A stretch of DNA of 64,000 nucleotides from Tissierella simiarum. Lineage in GTDB: Bacteria; Bacillota; Clostridia; Tissierellales; Tissierellaceae. Positions 1 to 9,445 of this stretch are shown here, piece after piece. Each line of letters opens with the position of its first letter. The first letter of the stretch is position 1. The notes under the pieces are model-generated. The model saw nothing but the letters and a program-made list of their open reading frames with translations, was not told where the DNA came from and did no database searches. A program made the translations under genes and the position numbers. The stretch lies in NCBI RefSeq assembly GCF_018917865.1, contig NZ_JAHLPM010000014.1, positions 27,194 to 91,193 on the forward strand, in the 5' to 3' direction.

Positions 1-2
1 TT

Positions 3-818
3 TATGATAGAATGAGAAGAGAGCAACCAGAGTTATTAGAGCAAATAATAACTCCAGAAGAGGCTTTGACCATAGCAGATAAATCTTCACTATTAGTAGT
101 AGTAGATAATCATAAGCCTAGTTTTACAGAAGCACCAGAGTTATTAAATATAATAGATAAAGTAGTTTTATTTGATCATCATAGAAGAGGTGTGGAGTTT
201 ATAAAGGATCCAGTTTTAACTTATTTAGAACCTTATGCTTCATCTACCTGTGAATTAGTAACAGAAGTTTTATCTTATATGGGAGATAAAATTAATTTAA
301 CTAAATTCGAAGCTGATGCTCTATTAGCCGGTATAACTGTAGATACGAAGAATTTTAGTTTTCAAACAGGAGTTAGAACCTTTGAAGCTGCTTCATTGTT
401 AAAGAGAGCAGGCGCAGATACTACTGCTGTAAGGCAGTTATTTAGGGATGATTTTAATACATTTTTATATAAAGCTGAAGTAGTAAAAGCTTCAAAAGTA
501 GTATTTAATAAAATTGCTATTGGCAGATTGGAAAGAAACATGGAAGACTCTATATTAATAGCTGCTCAAGCGGCAAATGATTTACTAAATATCAATGGAG
601 TAGAGGCTTCTTTTGTAATGACTTTAGTTGGTGAAAAAGTTCATATTAGTGCCAGATCTTTGGGTAATATTAGTGTGCAAATTATACTTGAGAGATTAGG
701 CGGAGGAGGACACCTGACAAGTGCAGGAGCTCAATTAGAAGGAATATCAATGGACGAAACAGAAAAACTGCTTATAGAAGCTATTGATAAATATTTAAGG
801 GAAGGTGACGAAGAATGA
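3..818 (+). CDS. gdpP: Cyclic-di-AMP phosphodiesterase GdpP, C-terminal part (5' end outside window)
   Basis: The reading frame is open back to the window edge, so this is the 3' part of a longer gene; the first ATG at 12 is internal. What remains is the DHH-DHHA1 catalytic half. The metal-binding DHH triad is visible in [10 protein letters not shown] and the DHHA1 glycine-rich signature in [15 protein letters not shown] near the C-terminus. In the full family, two transmembrane helices, a PAS domain and a degenerate GGDEF domain precede this part, and the enzyme hydrolyses c-di-AMP to pApA at the membrane. The gene overlaps rplI by 4 bp (ATGA), and gdpP-rplI-replicative helicase is a standard Firmicute order, which supports the call over a generic DHH (RecJ/NrnA-like) phosphoesterase. 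Confidence 0.93.
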   Translation, partial: YDRMRREQPELLEQIITPEEALTIADKSSLLVVVDNHKPSFTEAPELLNIIDKVVLFDHHRRGVEFIKDPVLTYLEPYASSTCELVTEVLSYMGDKINLTKFEADALLAGITVDTKNFSFQTGVRTFEAASLLKRAGADTTAVRQLFRDDFNTFLYKAEVVKASKVVFNKIAIGRLERNMEDSILIAAQAANDLLNINGVEASFVMTLVGEKVHISARSLGNISVQIILERLGGGGHLTSAGAQLEGISMDETEKLLIEAIDKYLREGDEE

Positions 819-1261
819 AGGTAATACTATTACATGATGTTAAAGGTTTAGGAAAAGAAGGAGAATTAGTGAATGCAAAAGATGGTTACGCTAGAAATTT
901 TTTATTCCCTAAAAATTTAGCTATAGAAGCTACACCAGGAAATTTAAAGAAATGGGAAGAAAATAAGAAGCAAAAAGCAGAAAAAAAGAAGGAAGAACTT
1001 AACGAAGCATTAGAATTAAAGGCAAAAATTGAAAAATTATCTGTTGAATTAAAAAGAAAAGCAGGAGAAGGTGGAAAGCTATTCGGCTCAATAACTTCTA
1101 AGGATATTGCTGATGCTTTAATGGCTCAACACAAAGTAGATATTGATAAGAGAAAGATTGAACTAAAGGATAATATAAAAACTTTAGGAACTACTGTTGT
1201 AGAAGTAAAAGTTTATACAGAAGTTACAGCTAAACTAAGCGTTAATGTAAAAGAAGAATAA
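815..1261 (+). CDS. rplI: 50S ribosomal protein L9
   Basis: A 148-aa protein of the usual L9 length. The N-terminal domain begins [17 protein letters not shown] and contains [14 protein letters not shown], the L9 signature that binds 23S rRNA. A lysine/glutamate-rich connecting helix (about residues 45-75) follows, then the C-terminal domain with [17 protein letters not shown]. It starts inside the gdpP stop codon (ATGA overlap), so translation is probably coupled. Confidence 0.98.
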   Translation: MKVILLHDVKGLGKEGELVNAKDGYARNFLFPKNLAIEATPGNLKKWEENKKQKAEKKKEELNEALELKAKIEKLSVELKRKAGEGGKLFGSITSKDIADALMAQHKVDIDKRKIELKDNIKTLGTTVVEVKVYTEVTAKLSVNVKEE

Positions 1262-1265
1262 TGGG

Positions 1266-2612
1266 GTGGTTAAAATAGAGAATCAACTTATTGGACGAGT
1301 TCCCCCCCATAGTTTAGAGGCAGAACAATCTGTATTGGGAGCTATGATAATAGATAAAGAAGCTATAAATACTACAATAGAAATAATTAGATCTGATGAC
1401 TTTTACAAGGAAGCTAACAAGGAGATTTTTGAATCCATAGTTGATTTATTTAATAGAAATGAGCCAGTAGATTTGATAACTCTGTCTGAAGAATTAAAGA
1501 AGAGGGGAACTCTTGAGAACATTGGAGGAGTAACTTATTTAGCTAGTCTTTCAGGAGGAGTAGCTACTACCGCTAATACTAAATATTATTGCAAGATAGT
1601 AGAAGAAAAATCTATCCTTAGAAGACTAATAAAATCTTGTGATGAAATAGTAGGAAAAAGTTATGAAAATGCAGAAGAAGTTAATGCAATAATAGAAAAG
1701 GCAGAGAAAAACATATTTGATATTACTCAAGGAAGACATAGAGAGGGATTTTCTCCTGTAAGTGAAATTTTATTGGAAAGTTTTTCAAAGATGGAAGAAA
1801 AGGCAGCTAATCAAGGCGGATTAACGGGTCTTACTACAGGGTTTATAGATATAGATAATAAGTTATCTGGTTTACAAAAATCCGACCTAGTGCTATTAGC
1901 TGCTAGACCTTCTATGGGGAAAAGTGCCTTTATGATAAATATAGCTACTAATAGTGCTCTAAAGGCAAATGCTAGTGTAGCAATGTTTTCTTTAGAAATG
2001 TCTAAAGAACAATTAGTGCAGAGAATGATTAGTTCTATATCTCATGTAGATTTACAAAAAATTATTAGTGGTAAATTAGTAGAAGAAGAATGGATTAAGA
2101 TAATAAACTCTATGGGTCCATTATCCCAAGCTAAAATATTTATAGATGATACGGCCGGGATCTCTCTAATGGAAATGAAAGCTAAATGTAGACGTTTAAA
2201 AATAGAAAAAGGATTAGACTTAGTAGTTGTAGACTATTTACAATTGATGCAGCTAGAAGGGAAGCAAGAAAGTAGACAGCAAGAAATATCTGCCATATCT
2301 AGAGGTTTAAAGGCATTAGCTAAAGAAATGGATTGTCCTGTTATAGCTTTATCTCAGTTATCTCGTGCTCCTGAACTGAGAGCAGATCATAGACCTATAC
2401 TTTCTGACTTAAGAGAGTCCGGAGCAATAGAACAGGATGCAGACGTAGTTCTTTTCCTATATAGAGATGAATATTATCATGAAGATTCAGAGAAGAAAAA
2501 TATAGGGGAAGTTATTATTGCAAAGCATAGAAATGGTCCTACAGGTACTGTAGAGCTAGTATGGAAAGGTGAATTTACTAAGTTCTTAAATAAAGAAAAC
2601 ATTAGAGAATAG
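1266..2612 (+). CDS. dnaB: Replicative DNA helicase
   Basis: A 448-aa DnaB-type hexameric helicase (called DnaC in Bacillus subtilis) that unwinds DNA at the fork. The N-terminal primase-interaction domain begins RVPPHSLEAEQSVLGAM. The RecA-like domain has Walker A ARPSMGKSAF at about residues 212-221, Walker B LVVVDYLQLM and the arginine-finger region LSRAPELRADHRP. No intein is present. The start is GTG four bases after the rplI stop; the overlapping ATG at 1261 closes after five codons. The helicase-loading genes at 5.8-7.8 kb probably act on this protein. Confidence 0.97.
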   Translation: MVKIENQLIGRVPPHSLEAEQSVLGAMIIDKEAINTTIEIIRSDDFYKEANKEIFESIVDLFNRNEPVDLITLSEELKKRGTLENIGGVTYLASLSGGVATTANTKYYCKIVEEKSILRRLIKSCDEIVGKSYENAEEVNAIIEKAEKNIFDITQGRHREGFSPVSEILLESFSKMEEKAANQGGLTGLTTGFIDIDNKLSGLQKSDLVLLAARPSMGKSAFMINIATNSALKANASVAMFSLEMSKEQLVQRMISSISHVDLQKIISGKLVEEEWIKIINSMGPLSQAKIFIDDTAGISLMEMKAKCRRLKIEKGLDLVVVDYLQLMQLEGKQESRQQEISAISRGLKALAKEMDCPVIALSQLSRAPELRADHRPILSDLRESGAIEQDADVVLFLYRDEYYHEDSEKKNIGEVIIAKHRNGPTGTVELVWKGEFTKFLNKENIRE

Positions 2613-2669
2613 TTATAACTACTCCTATATGGGTATAAATAAGTAGATATTTTTTTAGGAGGGTGTATT

Positions 2670-3881
2670 ATGGTTGATAATAGAGTATTAGATATAACTG
2701 ATTCTGTAAAATGGATAGGTATATTAGATCCAGGTCTAGTTACCTTTGATGTAGTCATGGAGACTAAATATGGAACTACTTATAATTCTTATTTTATAAA
2801 TGCAGAAAAGAAAGCTATAATTGAAACTTCAAAGGCAACTTTTAAGGATATATATTTAAATAAGGTACAACAAGTCGTTAACTATGAAGAAATAGAATAT
2901 ATAGTATTAAACCATACAGAACCAGATCATTCAGGAAATGTGACTTATTTATTAGATTTAGCACCTAATGCTACAGTAGTTGGCAGCAGGTCAGCAATAA
3001 ATTTTTTGAAGCATATGATAGATAAAGATTTTAAATTTATGATAGTCAATCATGGTGACGAGTTAGATTTAGGTAATAAAACTCTTAAATTTACTTCTGC
3101 ACCTTTTCTACATTGGCCAGACAGCATGTATACCTATTTAGTAGAAGACAAAATTTTATTTACTTGTGACTCCTTTGGCTGTCACTATTGTAATGAGGAT
3201 ATGTTCGATGATCTAGTAGGAGACTTTGATGATGCTTTTGAATACTACTTTGACGTAATATTAAAGCCTTTCAGTAACTATATGCTGGAAGCTATAGATA
3301 AAATAAAAGACTTAGACATTAATATAATTTGTCCTGGACATGGACCTATACTTCGTTCTAATTGGAAGAAGTATGTAGATTGGTCTAAGAAACTAGCTGA
3401 AAATAAAGAAGAAAGAGAAGAAAAGCAGAAAGTATTTATTCCTTATGTATCTGCTTATGGTAACACTAAAAAAACAGCAGAAAAAATTGCTGAAGGTATT
3501 AAAATGGCAGGGGATATAGAAGTAGAATTAATGGATATAGAAATGGCTGATTTAATGAGTTTGGAAGATAAGGTAGATAAAAGTTCGGCTATTATCGTTG
3601 GAACACCTACTATTAATCAAAACACTCTTCTACCTATATATAATCTTATGGCAGTAATAAATCCTGTAAGAAATAGAGGAAAACTTGCTGGGGCTTTTGG
3701 ATCTTATGGATGGAGTGGAGAAGCTGTGAAAATAGTTCAAGAAAACCTTAGAAATTTAAAATTGAAATTATATAATGAAGAAGGCCTAAAGATAAATTTT
3801 ATACCTTTTGAAAAGTCTTTTGAAAGAGCTATAGAATATGGAAAAGGATTTGGGGAAAAGTTAATTGAAAATAAGAAATAA
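2670..3881 (+). CDS. A-type flavodiiron protein (FprA family O2/NO reductase)
   Basis: A 403-aa two-domain flavodiiron protein. Residues 1-250 are a metallo-beta-lactamase-like domain with the diiron motif H82-x-E-x-D-H87 in [11 protein letters not shown], a further ligand region in [17 protein letters not shown] and PGHGPILR. Residues 255-400 are a flavodoxin domain starting [19 protein letters not shown], which binds FMN. In anaerobes this class reduces O2 to water or NO to N2O using electrons from rubredoxin or a related carrier; no fused rubredoxin is present. A strong AGGAGGG site precedes the ATG. The gene sits alone between the helicase and a strong terminator, so it is probably monocistronic. 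Confidence 0.93.
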   Translation: MVDNRVLDITDSVKWIGILDPGLVTFDVVMETKYGTTYNSYFINAEKKAIIETSKATFKDIYLNKVQQVVNYEEIEYIVLNHTEPDHSGNVTYLLDLAPNATVVGSRSAINFLKHMIDKDFKFMIVNHGDELDLGNKTLKFTSAPFLHWPDSMYTYLVEDKILFTCDSFGCHYCNEDMFDDLVGDFDDAFEYYFDVILKPFSNYMLEAIDKIKDLDINIICPGHGPILRSNWKKYVDWSKKLAENKEEREEKQKVFIPYVSAYGNTKKTAEKIAEGIKMAGDIEVELMDIEMADLMSLEDKVDKSSAIIVGTPTINQNTLLPIYNLMAVINPVRNRGKLAGAFGSYGWSGEAVKIVQENLRNLKLKLYNEEGLKINFIPFEKSFERAIEYGKGFGEKLIENKK

Positions 3882-3924
3882 AGTAATTACTTCGAGGATT
3901 TTCCTCGAAGTAATTACTTTATAT
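3882..3924 (+). terminator. Intrinsic terminator after the flavodiiron gene
   Basis: A long near-perfect inverted repeat starts at the stop codon. The arms run 3882-3899 and 3902-3919 (AGTAATTACTTCGAGGA and its complement) around a very short loop, and the 3' arm ends in a short T run. Confidence 0.8.
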
Positions 3925-3942
3925 ATAAAAGGGTGATGGAGT

Positions 3943-4533
3943 ATGGAAATCAAAGGGAAAAGAGTGATAATAGCACCTTTAAAAATTGAAGATGTTTATT
4001 GTATGAGAGAATGGGGGTATCATGAGGATTCTTTACTGATGGATTATAATTTTCCATCCATGAATAATAGTGAACTTCATGGATGGTATAAAGTTAAAAC
4101 CTTTGGAAGATCCAAAGAATATTATGGAGTCACTAACAGAGAAGGAAAACTAGTTGGATATATGGGAATTAAAAATATAAAGAAAATAAAGAAAGAAGCT
4201 ACATTAGGTATAGTTTTTGATCCTAATCATATAAACAAGGGTTATGGGACCGAGGCTATAACAACTTATTTAAATTACTATTTTAACGAAATGAAAATGA
4301 AGACTCTCTTACTAGAAGTAGCGAAATTTAATAAAAGAGCTTTAAGGTGCTATGAAAAAAGCGGATTTGTAGTTATTGACTTATATCTAGATAAATTTTT
4401 CAATCAAGATATGGATTTAACAGATCCATACTATTTACAAGAAAAATCTTCTTTTGTAATAAAAGATGGAAAGATATATAATTATATTTACAAAATGAAA
4501 GTAGATAGAAAATCTTTTTTAAAAGAGAGGTAA
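3943..4533 (+). CDS. GNAT-family N-acetyltransferase (RimJ/RimL type)
   Basis: A 196-aa protein with a GNAT fold. The acetyl-CoA pyrophosphate loop is in HINKGYGTEAITTYLNYYF at about residues 92-110, after the core beta strand YMGIKNI...ATLGIVF. The C-terminal fold segment NKRALRCYEKSGF is diagnostic for the RimJ/RimL subgroup. The substrate cannot be read from sequence. It has its own GGGTGATGG-type ribosome binding site, and the next gene starts 4 bp after its stop, so the two are likely cotranscribed. Confidence 0.85.
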   Translation: MEIKGKRVIIAPLKIEDVYCMREWGYHEDSLLMDYNFPSMNNSELHGWYKVKTFGRSKEYYGVTNREGKLVGYMGIKNIKKIKKEATLGIVFDPNHINKGYGTEAITTYLNYYFNEMKMKTLLLEVAKFNKRALRCYEKSGFVVIDLYLDKFFNQDMDLTDPYYLQEKSSFVIKDGKIYNYIYKMKVDRKSFLKER

Positions 4534-4537
4534 TTTT

Positions 4538-5746
4538 GTGGTAAACTATCAATTTGAAATAAAATTAGGACAACTTTTAAAAAGTTTATCTTATGCCTTA
4601 GATATAGCAGAGAATCGATATTATGGTCATTCAAGAAGAACCGCTTATATTGCTCATTCTATAGCAGCAGAGATGGGGCTTACTGAAGAAGTACTTACAG
4701 ATGTCTATTATGCTTCTCTTATACATGATATAGGTATGGCTGGATTTTTATCTAATTATAGTGTAATAGATATACACTATAATGAAGACCTTAAAAAGAA
4801 ACATTGTGATATAGGGTATAGAATATTAGATAAGCTACCTTTTAATGACAAAGTGAGGGAGTACATATTATATCATCATGAGGATTGGCAAGGCAATGGG
4901 TCTTATAAGCTTAGAGGAGATGAGACACCTTTAGGTGCTCAAATAATACATATAGCAGATTATTTTGAACTTTTCTTCGTAAGGAAGTACGATGAAATCC
5001 ATGAAAATTACGACATAAACATAATAAAAAAATGGATAGATGTATATAGAGGTAAATTATTTAAAGATGAACTATGTGATGTGATTTTAGAGGTAATAAA
5101 GAAAGATAAATTTTATTTGGATTTAAAACCTGAAAACATTAATCAAGCTTTAGATATAATAGAACCTGGTAAGAATACTAATATAAATATTCATGGTCTC
5201 CATAATATTTCAGAAGCTTTTTCCATACTTATAGACAACAAAAGTAGATTTACTTATGAACATTCTCAAGGAATTTCACAGATTACTAGTAATTTTGCCA
5301 CTTATTTAGGTTATAATCCTTTAATGATAGAGAAACTTACCATTTCAGCTAATCTTCATGATATAGGTAAGTTTGTTATACCTAGTAGTATTTTAGAAAA
5401 ACCGGGAAAGTTAACTTCTAAGGAGTTTATGGTAATAAAATCTCATGCTTATTATACAAAATTAATTCTTAGACAAGTAGATGGATTAGAAGATATTGCA
5501 GAATGGGCAGGGAATCATCATGAGAAATTAAATGGAAAGGGATATCCAGAAAGATTAAATGAGAGAACTTTAACTATAGAGGATCAAATAATAGCTTTTG
5601 CTGATATATATCAGGCTTTAACAGAACATAGACCTTATAGAAGTGGGATGGAGCCTAAAAAAGCTATAGCTATAATGACGAATATGGCAGAAGAAGGTTA
5701 TATATTAAAGGATTTATTACCTGACTTTAAACAGTTAGTATTATAG
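4538..5746 (+). CDS. Double-HD protein with C-terminal HD-GYP domain
   Basis: A 402-aa cytoplasmic protein with two HD-type phosphohydrolase modules. The first (about residues 25-140) has HSRRTAYIAHSIA, LIHDIGMAG and YHHEDW. The second (about 235-400) is a full HD-GYP domain with HSQGISQ, NLHDIGKFVIPSSIL (H274-D275) and GNHHEKLNGKGYPERL. HD-GYP domains usually hydrolyse cyclic di-GMP; the paired HD arrangement without a receiver or membrane sensor is the less common layout. GTG start. It lies between a GNAT gene and dnaD and is probably in that transcript. Signalling role is inferred from family; ligand specificity is unknown. Confidence 0.85.
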   Translation: MVNYQFEIKLGQLLKSLSYALDIAENRYYGHSRRTAYIAHSIAAEMGLTEEVLTDVYYASLIHDIGMAGFLSNYSVIDIHYNEDLKKKHCDIGYRILDKLPFNDKVREYILYHHEDWQGNGSYKLRGDETPLGAQIIHIADYFELFFVRKYDEIHENYDINIIKKWIDVYRGKLFKDELCDVILEVIKKDKFYLDLKPENINQALDIIEPGKNTNINIHGLHNISEAFSILIDNKSRFTYEHSQGISQITSNFATYLGYNPLMIEKLTISANLHDIGKFVIPSSILEKPGKLTSKEFMVIKSHAYYTKLILRQVDGLEDIAEWAGNHHEKLNGKGYPERLNERTLTIEDQIIAFADIYQALTEHRPYRSGMEPKKAIAIMTNMAEEGYILKDLLPDFKQLVL

Positions 5747-5757
5747 GAGTTGATTTT

Positions 5758-6852
5758 ATGAATTTTACTATAGAAACTACAGATATGGATTTAGGAGATA
5801 CGCCGATAGAGAATATATTTATAAATGACTTTATGCCCATGGCTAATGGAACCTATGTTAAAGTATATTTACTGGGTTATAAATATGCCCATGATAAGGA
5901 TCAAAACATAGAGGTTAATAATGAAACCATAGCCAAGCATTTAGACATACCTCTAGATGACGTTTTAAGAGCTTGGGATTTTTGGGAAGGCAAAGGTATA
6001 ATAGAAAAGATGCCTGTAGATATGAATAATAAATATAATTATAAAGTTAGGTTTCTTAATTTAAAGCAGCTTTACATAAAAAACAACTTCAATATTTTAA
6101 ATGCCAAAGAAGAGTCGCCAAAAAAACCCTATCTTTGTACTACAGAAGATTTAATAGATGCTAACCAAATACCTGCTATAAATAGAATGTTTAACTCTAT
6201 AGACTATATTATGCGAAGGCCTATTGTACCTATGGAGAAACAAAAAATTCTGGCTTGGATTCATGATTACAATATGAATCCAGATGTAATAGAAAAAGCC
6301 TTCTTTTATGCAGTGGAAAGAAAGGGAATTAGAAAGATAAATTATGTAGAAGGAATTATAAGAAATTGGTATGATCAAGGGCTTACGAATTTAGAAGCTA
6401 TTACAGAGCATTTTAAATCACAAGATGAAAAATATTATAAATATGAAAAGGTTATGAAACATTTAGGTCTAGATAAAAGACCTATAACTCAAGGGGAAAT
6501 GAAGGTTATAGATAAATGGTTTGATGAGTATGAATTTTCTATGGAGATGGTTCTTAAAGGCTGTGAGAGTTCTAGCAAGGTTTCTAATCCTAGTGTTAAT
6601 TATATAGATGGAGTATTGACTTCTTGGTTTGAAAAACAAATAAAAACCTTTGAAGATATTGAAAAAAAAGATAAGCTTAAAGAGAAGAAAGATTATAAGG
6701 TTACTAAGACTGTAGAAAGAAAAAGTACTCCAATAAAGACTAGGTTCCATAACTTTGAACAGAGGACTTCTAAATATACTTCAGAACAGCTAGAGGAGAT
6801 TGCACGTAAGAAAAGGGAAGAACATTACTTAAAAGCAAAAGGAGAAAGTTAG
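5758..6852 (+). CDS. DnaD-domain replication initiation protein
   Basis: A 364-aa DnaD/DnaB-superfamily protein. An N-terminal winged-helix region (about residues 20-100) holds VNNETIAKHLDIPLDDVLRA. Two consecutive DnaD-like C-terminal domains follow at about 145-215 (EKQKILAWIHDYNM...IRNWYDQGLTNLEA) and 220-290 (MKVIDKWFDEYEF...LTSWFEKQIKTFED). A basic tail completes it. In Firmicutes such proteins remodel origin DNA and recruit the helicase loader. The downstream DnaI/DnaC-like ATPase starts 3 bp after the stop, which supports a helicase-loading pair. Confidence 0.88.
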   Translation: MNFTIETTDMDLGDTPIENIFINDFMPMANGTYVKVYLLGYKYAHDKDQNIEVNNETIAKHLDIPLDDVLRAWDFWEGKGIIEKMPVDMNNKYNYKVRFLNLKQLYIKNNFNILNAKEESPKKPYLCTTEDLIDANQIPAINRMFNSIDYIMRRPIVPMEKQKILAWIHDYNMNPDVIEKAFFYAVERKGIRKINYVEGIIRNWYDQGLTNLEAITEHFKSQDEKYYKYEKVMKHLGLDKRPITQGEMKVIDKWFDEYEFSMEMVLKGCESSSKVSNPSVNYIDGVLTSWFEKQIKTFEDIEKKDKLKEKKDYKVTKTVERKSTPIKTRFHNFEQRTSKYTSEQLEEIARKKREEHYLKAKGES

Positions 6853-6855
6853 CCT

Positions 6856-7836
6856 ATGTATAAAGAGATATTAAAGGAAATTTTAATGGAATACGAAAGG
6901 AAAAGAGATAGACAAGTTTATGACCAGAGAATAAGAATAGAAAAGGTATATAAAAAGGTACCTGCAATTAAAAGAATAGATGAGGAAATATTTAAAACAG
7001 GTCTTTCTATGTCTAAATTTATAATAGGTAATCCAGAAAGCTATAAGGAAAATCTTGAAAAGGTAAAAGAAGTAATGGAAGCCTTAAAGATGGAGAAAGC
7101 TTTTTTATTAACAGAGAATAATATTCCTTTAGACTATATGGACATAAAGTATGAATGTAATAACTGTAAGGATACAGGCTATTTAGAGAATGGAGAACAA
7201 TGCAGTTGTTTAAAACAAGCTTTGGTTACTAGAGCTTATAAAATGTCTAACTTAGAAAATGTATTAAAAAAAGAAAATTTCCAAAACTTTAATATAAATA
7301 TCTTTAAAAACGAGCCTTTTGAAGAAGAAAAAATGACACCTAGAGAGAATATGGTGGAGATAGTAGGCATAAGTGAAGGGTTTATCAATAACTTTGACGA
7401 AAATAATGGAGAAAATCTATTGTTTTACGGTACTACAGGCCTTGGAAAAACTTATCTTTGTAATTGTATTGCCAAAGCCTTACTGGATAAAAATAAAATT
7501 GTAATATATCAAACCGCTTTTACTATTTTAGAGATAATTGAAAAACATAGATTTAGCAAAGAAAATAACCGCTTTAATGATTATCAGTATAACTTATTAT
7601 TTGAAGCAGATCTTCTTGTAATAGATGATTTAGGAACTGAAGTAGCTAATACATTCACTAATGCAGAGATTTTTAATATAGTAAATACTCGTCTTATTGG
7701 AGGTAAAAAAACTTTAATATCTACTAATTTAACTCCTAAAGAAATATCAGATATTTATACGGATAGAATATTTTCTCGTATACTGGATAAATTTATACCA
7801 TTAAAATTTTATGGACCAGATTTAAGATGGGAATAA
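6856..7836 (+). CDS. DnaC/DnaI-like helicase-loader ATPase
   Basis: A 326-aa AAA+ ATPase. An N-terminal helicase-binding region (about residues 1-100) is followed by a cysteine cluster CNNCKDTGYLENGEQCSC (about 101-119), which probably binds zinc as in DnaI. The ATPase domain has Walker A GTTGLGKTYLCN (about 192-203), Walker B ADLLVIDDLGTE and sensor I ISTNLTPKE. It loads the replicative helicase (dnaB in this window) onto DNA. It is 3 bp downstream of the DnaD-domain gene and followed by a hairpin, so it ends that operon. Confidence 0.92.
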   Translation: MYKEILKEILMEYERKRDRQVYDQRIRIEKVYKKVPAIKRIDEEIFKTGLSMSKFIIGNPESYKENLEKVKEVMEALKMEKAFLLTENNIPLDYMDIKYECNNCKDTGYLENGEQCSCLKQALVTRAYKMSNLENVLKKENFQNFNINIFKNEPFEEEKMTPRENMVEIVGISEGFINNFDENNGENLLFYGTTGLGKTYLCNCIAKALLDKNKIVIYQTAFTILEIIEKHRFSKENNRFNDYQYNLLFEADLLVIDDLGTEVANTFTNAEIFNIVNTRLIGGKKTLISTNLTPKEISDIYTDRIFSRILDKFIPLKFYGPDLRWE

Positions 7837-7838
7837 GG

Positions 7839-7893
7839 AAATCTGTCTTTGATTCTTTGATTTTGAGTTAAAGAATTGAAGGCAGATTTATTA
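7839..7893 (+). terminator. Probable terminator after the helicase-loader gene
   Basis: Imperfect inverted repeat: AAATCTGTCTTTGATTCTTT pairs with AAAGAATTGAAGGCAGATTT. The 3' side is A/T-rich but lacks a clean T run, so termination may be weak. Confidence 0.5.
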
Positions 7894-8011
7894 AATATAA
7901 GTAAAGAAACAAAAAATAATTGATATGTTATTAAATTTATGGTAAAGTTTTTTGTGTTGTGTTTTAAATGCTGAAATTTTACTATAATAAAGGATAGGAG
8001 TTTATTAGACT

Positions 8012-8689
8012 ATGAACAATGAATACGTCATTGAAAGAAAAAAGGTCATAACAAGACTATTGTCCATGCTGCTTATATTAACCATAGTAGTTGGTGTAAT
8101 TTTGGGTATAGGCGTAAAGAGGATCAAAAAGGATGCTGAAGGACCAAAAGATTTATTGACTTTGGATTTTTCAAAAAGTAAGGGAGAATTTGTAAAAGCC
8201 AGTTTTGATAGAATGACTCCTTATTTTGCAGAATATGTTATGGAAAATACTGAAAAGGATATTGAGTTTTCAACAAAAAGACTCTATTTTTATTTAATTG
8301 ATGATAAATTAATGGTGGTTCAAATTCCACATGCTGATTTTAGAGAATTTGATAAGCTTGTAGACTCGTCTAATAACGGAGAAATAGCTGTTGAAAATCC
8401 AATAGAGAGAAAAGGGAGGATTGTACCACTGAACTCCCAAGTAAAAGGAATAGTTAAGGATATATTATCATCAGAGCTAAACATAGAAAATGTCACTGAA
8501 GAAGATTTTAGTACATATATTTGGTCTGATATGATGGATGTAGATATTCCTAAAGAGATTGGTGAGGATGATACAGGACAAGTTATAAAGTCTATAGGTA
8601 GTATGTATCTATTTTTAGTCTTAATGGTAGCTGTAGTTGCCTTTTCTAGTCTTTCTAAATTAAAACGTAAATATAAAGAAAATGCATAA
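8012..8689 (+). CDS. Hypothetical bitopic membrane protein
   Basis: A 225-aa protein that I do not recognise. It has one hydrophobic helix near the N-terminus (LLSMLLILTIVVGVILGIGV, about residues 18-37) and a second at about 193-212, with an acidic 150-residue stretch between them. The positive residues before helix 1 (ERKKVITR) and after helix 2 (KLKRKYK) predict both termini inside and the middle domain outside the membrane. It stands alone between terminator-like hairpins. No catalytic motif is visible. Confidence 0.7.
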   Translation: MNNEYVIERKKVITRLLSMLLILTIVVGVILGIGVKRIKKDAEGPKDLLTLDFSKSKGEFVKASFDRMTPYFAEYVMENTEKDIEFSTKRLYFYLIDDKLMVVQIPHADFREFDKLVDSSNNGEIAVENPIERKGRIVPLNSQVKGIVKDILSSELNIENVTEEDFSTYIWSDMMDVDIPKEIGEDDTGQVIKSIGSMYLFLVLMVAVVAFSSLSKLKRKYKENA

Positions 8690-8744
8690 TATCAGTAAAA
8701 AAATATTTAATGTGTTTATAAATATTAAATTAATAGAAAAAAAT

Positions 8745-8787
8745 AAAAAATAAAACTGTAGAAATTTTCTACAGTTTTATTTTTTAT
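8745..8787. terminator. Bidirectional terminator between the membrane-protein gene and the tRNA cluster
   Basis: Palindromic hairpin AAAACTGTAGAAA / TTTCTACAGTTTT, flanked by an A run on one side and a T run on the other. It can end the plus-strand gene at 8012-8689 and the minus-strand tRNA transcript. Confidence 0.8.
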
Positions 8788-8863
8788 TGGAGCTGGCGAG
8801 AGGAATTGAACCCCCAACCTACTGATTACAAGTCAGTTGCTCTGCCGATTGAGCTACGCCAGC
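8788..8863 (-). tRNA. tRNA-Thr (anticodon TGT)
   Basis: The reverse complement folds as a cloverleaf: acceptor GCTGGCG/CGCCAGC, anticodon stem-loop CTGACTTGTAATCAG with anticodon TGT, T-arm GGGGGTTCAATTCC, discriminator T and an encoded CCA. It is the last gene of the minus-strand cluster. Confidence 0.96.
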
Positions 8864-8969
8864 ATAGATATTAACTTTTTACTGCACAATTTATTAACTG
8901 CTAGAAGTAACCGAATCCCACTAAGCGATGTACACAAAATCGAAATACATGATTTTGGTCCCCTGCTTA

Positions 8970-8993
8970 TGCCGATTGAGCTACGCCAGCATA
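8970..8993 (-). repeat. Duplicated 5' fragment of tRNA-Thr
   Basis: Twenty-four bases identical to 8843-8866, i.e. the acceptor and D-arm half of the adjacent tRNA-Thr, without the anticodon and T-arm half. It looks like a recombination or integration scar. The roughly 100 bp between the two copies contain nothing I recognise. Confidence 0.8.
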
Positions 8994-9009
8994 AATGTTT
9001 ATTTTAAAA

Positions 9010-9086
9010 TGGCGACCTGGAAGGGACTCGAACCCTCGACCTCCAGCGTGACAGGCTGGCATTCTAACCATCTGAACTACCAGGCC
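9010..9086 (-). tRNA. tRNA-Asp (anticodon GTC)
   Basis: The reverse complement gives acceptor GGCCTGG/CCAGGTC (one G-U pair), anticodon stem-loop GCCAGCCTGTCACGCTGG with GTC, T-loop GGGTTCGAGTCCC, discriminator G and an encoded CCA. Confidence 0.96.
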
Positions 9087-9104
9087 ATTTAAATTTAGCA
9101 GTCT

Positions 9105-9200
9105 CGCAACACAAATTTGTTCACTCCCTTTCGGTCGTGCAAATTTGATGCTCGTTGCGTTTGACCTACCATCAATTCGCTACGCTCATTGGGTTAGGTC
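9105..9200. repeat. Two imperfect hairpins in the tRNA-Asp/tRNA-Val spacer
   Basis: The first pairs CGCAAC (9105-9110) with GTTGCG (9154-9159) and contains two CAAATTTG words. The second pairs GACCTA (9163-9168) with TAGGTC (9195-9200) and contains ATTCGCTACGCTCATT. Base composition is more GC-rich than other spacers. It resembles a small palindromic repeat of the kind scattered in clostridial tRNA arrays; no coding capacity is seen. Confidence 0.45.
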
Positions 9201-9204
9201 ATAA

Positions 9205-9280
9205 TGGTGGGCACAACAGGGCTCGAACCTGTGACCCCCTGCTTGTAAGGCAGGTGCTCTCCCAACTGAGCTATGCGCCC
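9205..9280 (-). tRNA. tRNA-Val (anticodon TAC)
   Basis: The reverse complement has acceptor GGGCGCA/TGTGCCC, anticodon stem-loop CTGCCTTACAAGCAG with TAC, T-arm CAGGTTCGAGCCCTG and an encoded CCA. Confidence 0.96.
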
Positions 9281-9338
9281 ATAATTTAATGGTACTTCGT
9301 ACACTCCTGATTATATGTACTATAGGTTAAATAAAAGT

Positions 9339-9413
9339 TGGTGACCCCACCGGGAATCGAACCCGGGTTACCGCCGTGAAAGGGCGATGTCTTAACCGCT
9401 TGACCATGGGGCC
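9339..9413 (-). tRNA. tRNA-Glu (anticodon TTC)
   Basis: The reverse complement has acceptor GGCCCCA/TGGGGTC, anticodon loop CCTTTCACG with TTC, T-arm CGGGTTCGATTCCCG and an encoded CCA. It is the first gene after the cluster promoter. Confidence 0.96.
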
Positions 9414-9445
9414 AGATTAAATTTGACTCAATAAAAACCAATTTT

